This document shows positions 58,338 through 64,000 of a stretch of DNA of 64,000 bases, piece by piece (the stretch's first letter is position 1; every line of letters starts with the position of its first letter). Position numbers and translations under genes: made by a program. Below the pieces are notes generated by a model. It made no database searches and was not told the DNA's origin. It saw nothing but the letters and a program-made list of their open reading frames with translations. Source of the stretch: Planctomycetota bacterium (GTDB taxonomy: Bacteria > Planctomycetota > J058 > JAJDCQ01); NCBI GenBank assembly GCA_029260755.1, contig JAJDCQ010000021.1, positions 62,001 to 126,000 of the forward strand, in the 5' to 3' direction.

Positions 58338-60428
58338 ATGCGCCAGAAGTCCCACTCACATCGGTCGTTCCTGTCGTTCTTCGGTCTCTCCACCCTCGTC
58401 GTCCTCGCGGCGTTCGTCGCCGCGCCCGGGGGGGCCGCCCAAGCGGACGTGTTCGTCGTGGACACCGAGGCGGATGTGGTCGCGGCCGACGGCGAGCTGT
58501 CGCTGCGCGAGGCGATCGCGCTCGCCAACGCCAACGGCGAGGACGACGTGATCGTCTTCGACGCGGGCGTCACCCGGATCGCGCTCGGGTCGTCGCTGGT
58601 GGCGAACGAGGCGGGGTCGATCCTCCGGGTCGAGGGAGACGTCACCCTCGACGGGCAGGGGGCGAGCCAGATCCTGTCGTTCGTCGACAACGACTTCGAG
58701 CTCGACGGGCTCACGTTCGAGAACGGCTCGACGGCGGGCGACGGCGGCGGGGTGAACGCCGACAGCGACTCGAACGCGCGGCTCGTGACCAACTGTCGCT
58801 TCGTCGACTGCACCGCGATCGGCGACGGCGGCGGCGCCTTCCTCGACTCGGCGACGAACGGGCGGTTCAGCGATCTGGTCTTCACCCGCTGCATCGCCGG
58901 CGGGAACGGCGGCGGTCTCGCGGTCGGCGACTTCGACGACTCCGACCGGCTGGCGTTCACCGACTGCCGCTCCGGGGGCAACGGCGGCGGCCTCGACATC
59001 GACGACGACGGGGAGGACCTCCTCAACTGCACCTTCACGCGCTGCACGGCGGGCGGCGACGGAGGTGGCGTCAACAGCGAGGACGACCTCGACAACATCG
59101 TCGGCTGCACCTTCGTCGACTGCGCCGCGGCGGGCAACGGCGGGGCGGCCTCGAGCGACGACGACGTCGACAACGTCTTCGACAGCACCTTCACGCGCTG
59201 CTCGGCCGGCGGGGATGGGGGCGCGATCTTCGTCGACGCCAACTTCGGCGAGATGAACGACGTCTCGTTCGTCGACTGCGAGGCGACGGGCGACGGCGGC
59301 GCCCTGTCGATCGGCGAGGACAGCGAGTTCTGGACGAGCATCACGTTCACCGACTGTCGAGCGGGGGGCGACGGCGGCGCCGTCTTCGCCGAGGACGGCA
59401 TCCTCCTCATCCTCGACGGCACGTTCCGGTCGTGCGAGGCGGGCGACGCGGGCGGCGCGCTGCTCGTCCGCGAGGTGAACGTCGCGACGGTGATCGTGTC
59501 GAGCCTCTTCGATCGCAATCGGAGCGCGGTGGACGGCGGCGCGATCTCGACCGACGCGACCCTCACCCTGCTCGCCGTCGAGCTCGTCGACAACGAGGCC
59601 GGGGTCGCCGGCGTCGACGGCGACGGCGGCGCGATCCATGCGTCGATCGGGTCGACCGTCTCGCTGGAGACGTGCGCGTTCCGTCGCAACCGGGCGTTCT
59701 CCGACGGCGGGGCCGTCTTCAGCGACGGGACCCTGGGCGCCTTCGACACCACCTTCGAGGACAACCGGACCGACGAGGGCGACGGCGGGGCTCTCTTTCT
59801 CGACGACGATGCCGTCGTGTCGGTCGAGCGGTCCATGCTCGAGGGGAACGCGGCCGCCGGCGACGGCGGCGCCCTGTTCGCCGGGCCGGGCTCGAGCGCC
59901 TCCTTCGAGAACGTCACCTTCGCCGGCAACGACGCCGACGAGGACGGCGGCGGCATCCTCGCCGACGACCCCACGGCGTGCGACCTGGTCGACGCCACCG
60001 TCGCGCGCAACCGGGCCGAGAACGGGGGCGGGATCTTCGGCCGCGACGATGGCGGCGTCTCGAACGTGGTCTCGCTGAACAGCACGATCGTCGGCGACAA
60101 CACCGCGACGACGGCCGGCGATGACCTCTTCGACCTGGCCGCGAGCGGAGGCGCCTTCGACGACGAAGGCTTCAACCTCATCGAGGACGGCGCGGGCCAG
60201 GCCGTCTTCATCGATGGGGTGAACAACAACATCATTGGCGTGGATCCGGGTCTCGCGGCCAGCCCGGCCAGCAACGGGGGCAGCGTCCGGACGTTCGCGC
60301 TCGGCGCGGGCAGCGCCGCGGTCGACACGGGCGACGACGGCAACGGCGTCGACGAGGACGCGCGCCGCTTCGGCCTCTCGGGGTCGAACGACATCGGCGC
60401 GTTCGAGCTCGACGGGGGTGCCCGGTGA
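58338..60428 (+). CDS. Secreted right-handed beta-helix protein with GDGG repeats
   Basis: 696 aa from ATG 58338, with GAGGAGG upstream and a signal peptide (LSTLVVLAAFVAAPGGAAQ). The opening DGELSLREAIALANANGEDD and the end FGLSGSNDIGAFELDGG are typical of choice-of-anchor Q/polymorphic-outer-membrane-type beta-helix proteins. Between them lie about 18 repeats of 22-35 residues of the form C.A.GDGGG.......F..C, e.g. CTAGGDGGGVNSEDDLDNI, CSAGGDGGAIFVDANFGEM. Asp-Gly pairs could bind calcium. It is exported to the surface or outside. Function unknown; adhesion is typical for such folds. Confidence 0.85.
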   Translation: MRQKSHSHRSFLSFFGLSTLVVLAAFVAAPGGAAQADVFVVDTEADVVAADGELSLREAIALANANGEDDVIVFDAGVTRIALGSSLVANEAGSILRVEGDVTLDGQGASQILSFVDNDFELDGLTFENGSTAGDGGGVNADSDSNARLVTNCRFVDCTAIGDGGGAFLDSATNGRFSDLVFTRCIAGGNGGGLAVGDFDDSDRLAFTDCRSGGNGGGLDIDDDGEDLLNCTFTRCTAGGDGGGVNSEDDLDNIVGCTFVDCAAAGNGGAASSDDDVDNVFDSTFTRCSAGGDGGAIFVDANFGEMNDVSFVDCEATGDGGALSIGEDSEFWTSITFTDCRAGGDGGAVFAEDGILLILDGTFRSCEAGDAGGALLVREVNVATVIVSSLFDRNRSAVDGGAISTDATLTLLAVELVDNEAGVAGVDGDGGAIHASIGSTVSLETCAFRRNRAFSDGGAVFSDGTLGAFDTTFEDNRTDEGDGGALFLDDDAVVSVERSMLEGNAAAGDGGALFAGPGSSASFENVTFAGNDADEDGGGILADDPTACDLVDATVARNRAENGGGIFGRDDGGVSNVVSLNSTIVGDNTATTAGDDLFDLAASGGAFDDEGFNLIEDGAGQAVFIDGVNNNIIGVDPGLAASPASNGGSVRTFALGAGSAAVDTGDDGNGVDEDARRFGLSGSNDIGAFELDGGAR

Positions 60429-60460
60429 GGCCATCGCGGAGCGGGAGAAGAGGGATCGTC

Positions 60461-61510
60461 ATGAAGGTCGAGATCGGGACGCGCGCGCACGGGCTCTTCG
60501 CCTTGGGGCTCGGCCTCACCCTGCTGCTCGCCGGATGCAGCTCATCGACGGGTGGAGGCGGCGGCGGCGGTGGCGGCGCCGACGATGACGACGGCGGCGC
60601 TGATGACGGCGGCGACGACGGCGGCGGTGATGACGGCGGCGGCGTCTCGGTCCCGGGGCTCCTCGTCCTCGACCGGACCGCCGACGGCCTCTTCGGGATC
60701 GCCAGCGACGCGGACGGCGACGTCGGCGTGGCCTCGACGCTGGAGAGCGCCGGCGCCTTCCGCGCGCCGGTCGCCGTGGCCGTCGACGGCGACGAGGCGT
60801 TCGTCGCCGACGAGGCGGCCGAGGCGATCTTCGTCTTCGACGCGGACGACGACGGTCAGCAGGCCCCGATCCGCACGATCGCCACCACGACATCGGGCGA
60901 CCTCGACGACATCCGCGGCATCGCCATCGCCGGCGGCAAGGTCTTCGTCGTCGACTCCGGGGCGGGGGCCGTCTTCGTCTTCGATCGGGACGACGACGGT
61001 GACGTGACCCCGGACCAGACGATCACCAACGCGATCGACGGCGGGTTCCAGCGCCCCATCGACGTGGCGGTCGCGACGAACCCGAACACCGGGGAGACCG
61101 ACATCTTCGTCCTCGACGCGGGCCAGCGGAAGGTCTACGTGTTCGACGAGGGAGACGACGGCGCGAGCAACCCGAAGCGGGACTTCAGCGCGGCGACCGC
61201 CTTCGAGAGCGCCTCGGGGATCACGGTCGACGGCGATGAGATCTTCGTGGTCGACCGCGCCGCCGACGCCGTGCTCGTCTTCGCGATCGACACGACCGGC
61301 GCCGACCAGGTCGAGGACCGCGCGTTGACGAGCGACGCGTTCGACCTCCCCCGCCAGGCGATCGTGCTCGACGGCGAGCTGTTCGTTCTCGACGACGGGA
61401 ACGACAGCGTCCTCGTCTTCGACGCGACCGCGCAGGGCACGGTCGACCCGGACCGGACGGTCACGAGCTCGGGAGCGTTCGTCGAGCCCACCTCCCTGGC
61501 CGTTCGCTAG
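60461..61510 (+). CDS. Lipoprotein with beta-propeller-like repeats
   Basis: 349 aa from ATG 60461, with GAGGG upstream. Lipoprotein signal with lipobox LAGC (Cys26), then a Gly/Asp-rich linker (about 35-72). The rest consists of about six repeats of roughly 45 residues of the form A.FVADEAAEAIFVFDADDDG, KVFVVDSGAGAVFVFDRDDD, DIFVLDAGQRKVYVFDEGDD, like NHL/YncE-type propellers. It is anchored at the cell envelope. A GTG at 60425 overlaps the previous stop, but the ATG at 60461 fits the signal peptide better. It may be co-transcribed with the beta-helix gene. Confidence 0.8.
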   Translation: MKVEIGTRAHGLFALGLGLTLLLAGCSSSTGGGGGGGGGADDDDGGADDGGDDGGGDDGGGVSVPGLLVLDRTADGLFGIASDADGDVGVASTLESAGAFRAPVAVAVDGDEAFVADEAAEAIFVFDADDDGQQAPIRTIATTTSGDLDDIRGIAIAGGKVFVVDSGAGAVFVFDRDDDGDVTPDQTITNAIDGGFQRPIDVAVATNPNTGETDIFVLDAGQRKVYVFDEGDDGASNPKRDFSAATAFESASGITVDGDEIFVVDRAADAVLVFAIDTTGADQVEDRALTSDAFDLPRQAIVLDGELFVLDDGNDSVLVFDATAQGTVDPDRTVTSSGAFVEPTSLAVR

Positions 61511-61631
61511 CCCGGAAGGTATAGGGAAGGAGTTGGCTCCGGAGTCGGCCGTGACTTTTCTCCGCGACCCGGGCACGATCGGGCCGGCGTGGGCGGTCGG
61601 CGCGCGCCGTCGATCGAGCGGAGGAGAGAAC

Positions 61632-62399
61632 GTGAGAACGAGCGCGGCGACGATCGTGATTCTGGTGGCGACGACGGCTGGCTGCGCCGCGTCCGCGGAT
61701 GAACGCCGCGCGCACGGCCATGATCACGGCGAGCACGGCGAGCACGGCGAGCCCGGCGAGCACGGCCACGGCGACCACGGCGGCGAAGGGGCCGAAGGCG
61801 GTCACGCCCGGGGCGAGGCGACGGTGACCCACCGGTTCGACCAGATCGACCGCTGGGTCGAGCGGTTCGAGGACCCCGAGCGCGACGCCTGGCAGGAGCC
61901 TGACCGGGTGCTCGAGCTGCTCGCCCTCCCGCACGATGCGAAGGTCGCCGACATCGGCGCCGCGACCGGCTACTTCCCCGTCCGCTTCGCCCGGGCCTGC
62001 ACCGACGGCATCGTCTACGGCGTCGACGTCGAGCCCGGCATGGTGAACTACCTCAACCTCCGCGCGCGGCGCGAGGCGCTCGGCAACCTGCTCGCGCTCG
62101 TCTGCGCCTACGAGGACCCGCGGATCCCCGAGCCGGTGAACCTCGTCTTCGTCTGTGACACTTACCACCACATCGACGACCGGATCGCCTACTTCCGCCG
62201 CGTCCGCGAGGACGACCTCGCTCCGGACGGCCGGCTCTGCATCGTCGACTTCAAGAAGGGCGACTTCCCCGTCGGACCTGGAGACGACCACAAGCTCGCC
62301 GCCGACGCGGTCATCTCCGAGCTCGACGAGGCCGGTTTCGAGCTCGTCGATCGCCACGAGCTGCGCTACCAGTACGTCCTGATCCTCCGCGCGCGTTAG
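61632..62399 (+). CDS. Exported SAM-methyltransferase-like lipoprotein with His-rich linker
   Basis: 255 aa from GTG 61632 (GGAGGAGAG upstream). The N-terminus is a lipoprotein signal with lipobox (TTAGC, Cys18). Residues 27-60 contain alternating His and Gly/Glu (HGHDHGEHGEHGEPGEH), a metal-binding-like stretch. From about 85 to the end it reads as a class I methyltransferase: VADIGAATGYFPVRFA (motif I), YGVDVEPGMVN, VFVCDTYHHIDDRIAYFRR and LAPDGRLCIVDFKKGDFPVG. SAM is not expected outside the cytoplasm, so the export of a SAM-fold protein is unusual; it may bind another ligand. No operon partner is evident. Confidence 0.85.
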   Translation: MRTSAATIVILVATTAGCAASADERRAHGHDHGEHGEHGEPGEHGHGDHGGEGAEGGHARGEATVTHRFDQIDRWVERFEDPERDAWQEPDRVLELLALPHDAKVADIGAATGYFPVRFARACTDGIVYGVDVEPGMVNYLNLRARREALGNLLALVCAYEDPRIPEPVNLVFVCDTYHHIDDRIAYFRRVREDDLAPDGRLCIVDFKKGDFPVGPGDDHKLAADAVISELDEAGFELVDRHELRYQYVLILRAR

Positions 62400-62482
62400 C
62401 GCCGCGCCCTTCCCGCCCCGGGATTCGCGGAGCGGCCGCGAGGCGCCTGGCGCCGGTCGTCGCCGGTGATGGATGATGCGGC

Positions 62483-64000
62483 ATGGCGCCAATCGGTCCC
62501 GACCCGAGCTCGCGATCGACCCGCATCGGCCCTTACGAGCTTCTCGACGAGCTCGGCCGCGGCGGGATGGGGCGTGTCTTCCGGGCGCGCCACGTTCAGA
62601 CCGCGGCGATCCACGCGATCAAGCTCGTCACCGCCGCGCCGGCCGATGCCGAGGCGGCCGGACGCCGGCTCGCCCGCTTCCGGCGCGAGGTCGAGGTGCT
62701 CGCTCGGGTCGGGGGTCATCCGGGGGTCGTCGCGATCCACTCGGTCGGCATCGCCGGCGGTCAGCCCTGGTGCGCGATGGAGCTGGTCGAGGGGGAGACG
62801 CTCCATCAGCGACTCCGTCACGGGCGGTTCCCGCCGGCGGACGCCGTCGCGCTGGTCGCCGAGATCGCCCGGGCGCTCGACTTCGTCCACGGGCATGGGG
62901 TCGTCCATCGCGACCTCAAGCCCGAGAACATCCTGATCGGCGCCGATGGGCGACCACGCGTCTCGGACTTCGGGCTCGCCTACGACGTCTTCGACGACGC
63001 CCTCACCCGGAGCGGCGCGCTCCTCGGCACGCCGGCGTTCATGCCGCCCGAGCAGGTGGCCCGCGACCGGCGGACCGATTCGCTCGGAGCGGCGGCAGAC
63101 GTCTACGGGCTCGGAGCGCTGCTCTACGCCTGCCTGACCGCCCGTCCGCCGGTCGAAGGCGAGGGGCTGGCCCTCCTGAACGCGGTCCTGACGCAGGTGC
63201 CCGACCCGCCGAGCGACCACGCTCCTGGCGTGTCCTCGGAGCTCGACGCGCTGTGTCTGCGCGCGCTCGAGAAGTGCCCGGCCGATCGGCCGGCGTCGGC
63301 GCTCGAGCTCGCCTCGGCCCTCGAGGCGCTCCGGGGCTCCGCCGCGTCGGCCTCCGCGAGCGGGCTGGCCCGGGAGATCGGCCGGATCGGCCGGTTCGTC
63401 CGTCGCCCGCGGACGCAGGTCGCCGCCGTTCTCCTCGTCCTCCTCGGGGGCGCGCTCACGGCGTGGGCGCTCGTCGCCGGCGACGGCGCATCGCGCGGCC
63501 CGTCGATCGCCGCCCTGGTCGAGGAGGCCGAGACGGACCTCGAGGCGGGGAGGGTCCGTCCGGCGACCGAGATCCGAGCGCTGTCGGGGATGCCCGGGCT
63601 CGCCGACGACGCCGCGCTGGCGCGGCGCGTCGAGCTGGTCGCCCTCGTCGCGGCCGCCGCCCGCGGGGAGAGCGTCGAGCCGCTCGCCGATCTCGTCGAG
63701 GGTCGCCCCGACCTGGACGCCCGGGCGGTCCGCGCTCTGCGCGCCGCGCGGGCGCTGCCGGCCGTCCTCGACCTGCTCGCGCGCCTCGGACGCCCGATCG
63801 CCGAGCCCGGGCTCCGGAACGAGCTCGCGGCCGCGATCCTCGCCGGCACGCTCGCCCCTCCGCGCGATCCAACGCTCTGCGCGGCGATCGCCCGCGCCCC
63901 GGGCCTCTCGGAGCAGGACGGGGCGCGGGTGCGGGTCGCGGGTGTGCAGGCGGCGCTCGCGGCCGGCACGATCGACGAGCAGGTCGCGCTCGACGTCTTC
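62483..64000 (+). CDS. Ser/Thr protein kinase, cut by window end
   Basis: 506 codons are visible from ATG 62483; the frame continues past the window. The Hanks kinase domain has LDELGRGGMGRVFRARHVQT, Lys47, catalytic VVHRDLKPENILI, DFGLAYDVF and MPPEQVARD. An Arg/Pro-rich stretch then leads to a transmembrane helix (VAAVLLVLLGGALTAWALVA), after which an Ala/Glu-rich helical region begins, as in the other kinases of this window. It is the fourth kinase here. Confidence 0.9.
   Translation, partial: MAPIGPDPSSRSTRIGPYELLDELGRGGMGRVFRARHVQTAAIHAIKLVTAAPADAEAAGRRLARFRREVEVLARVGGHPGVVAIHSVGIAGGQPWCAMELVEGETLHQRLRHGRFPPADAVALVAEIARALDFVHGHGVVHRDLKPENILIGADGRPRVSDFGLAYDVFDDALTRSGALLGTPAFMPPEQVARDRRTDSLGAAADVYGLGALLYACLTARPPVEGEGLALLNAVLTQVPDPPSDHAPGVSSELDALCLRALEKCPADRPASALELASALEALRGSAASASASGLAREIGRIGRFVRRPRTQVAAVLLVLLGGALTAWALVAGDGASRGPSIAALVEEAETDLEAGRVRPATEIRALSGMPGLADDAALARRVELVALVAAAARGESVEPLADLVEGRPDLDARAVRALRAARALPAVLDLLARLGRPIAEPGLRNELAAAILAGTLAPPRDPTLCAAIARAPGLSEQDGARVRVAGVQAALAAGTIDEQVALDVF

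Noticed and set aside
58142-60490. Leftward frames opposite the beta-helix gene
   Set aside because: They mirror the repeat pattern of the real gene as Ser/Pro-rich filler and lack a ribosome-binding site.

Overview
GC-rich bacterial chromosome. Third codon positions are almost all G or C, which is why long spurious open frames lie opposite most real genes. A Kdo transferase indicates a Gram-negative envelope with LPS. Four large Hanks-type Ser/Thr kinases carry WD40 or TPR-like sensor/scaffold parts, and there are FG-GAP and right-handed beta-helix secreted proteins, many lipoproteins and a non-standard sigma/anti-sigma-like pair. Together these suggest a planctomycete or a related deep-branching high-GC lineage. 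This is inference from gene content only; no rRNA, tRNA or ribosomal-protein gene is present to confirm it. Promoters that can be read have near-consensus sigma-70 elements, and the preferred -10 is TAGAAT.

Layout. 1-8.2 kb: secreted FG-GAP protein (partial), secreted unknown protein, MFS transporter, a nested palindrome/tandem-repeat locus, a membrane protein, and a sigma-70-like factor followed by a soluble anti-sigma-like/TPR-like protein. 8.2-12 kb: queC and queE (preQ0/queuosine pathway) enclose a tandem pair of paralogues that join a four-Cys module to an MshEN-like domain; the first copy also ends in a ribosomal-L7/L12-like domain. 12-19.8 kb: a co-directional run secA, waaA, metK, ahcY (secretion, LPS core, SAM cycle). 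19.9-29.4 kb: lipoprotein, MITE-like element, three-gene translationally coupled ABC exporter operon, FIST-domain sensor, AI-2E-family permease, ferredoxin plus cupin, and elbB. 29.4-35.4 kb: an oligopeptide-type ABC importer (binding protein and two heavily modified permeases) transcribed from a strong promoter and running into elbB; no ATPase subunits are present. 35.5-48.1 kb: SprT-like protease, an anchored unknown protein, and two overlapping Ser/Thr kinase genes divergent from a third. 48.2-54.5 kb: a GNAT-like unknown protein, then a cyanophycin storage module: cphA overlapping an isoaspartyl-peptidase-type hydrolase, divergent from cphB. 54.5-64 kb: secreted unknown protein, ketopantoate-reductase-family protein lacking the catalytic Glu, DUF885 hydrolase, beta-helix protein, beta-propeller-like lipoprotein, an exported methyltransferase-like lipoprotein with a His-rich linker, and a fourth kinase cut by the window end.

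How it fits together. CphA stores nitrogen as the Asp-Arg polymer, CphB cuts it to beta-Asp-Arg, and the hydrolase overlapping cphA is placed to split that dipeptide. MetK and AhcY make and recycle the SAM cofactor. The kinases, FIST protein and sigma pair imply a large signalling budget.

Non-coding DNA is rich in short structured repeats. Every convergent gene junction longer than about 150 bp in the window (five of five) holds an inverted-arm repeat: three families with 8- or 9-base periodic arms, and a composite palindrome at 4.0-4.5 kb. Two further MITE-like elements occur at 20.8 kb and 37.7 kb, the latter supplying the stop codon of a kinase gene. The most novel-looking protein observations are the Cys4/MshEN/L7-L12 fusion pair and a short beta-rich domain found inserted in the loops of two unrelated membrane transporters.
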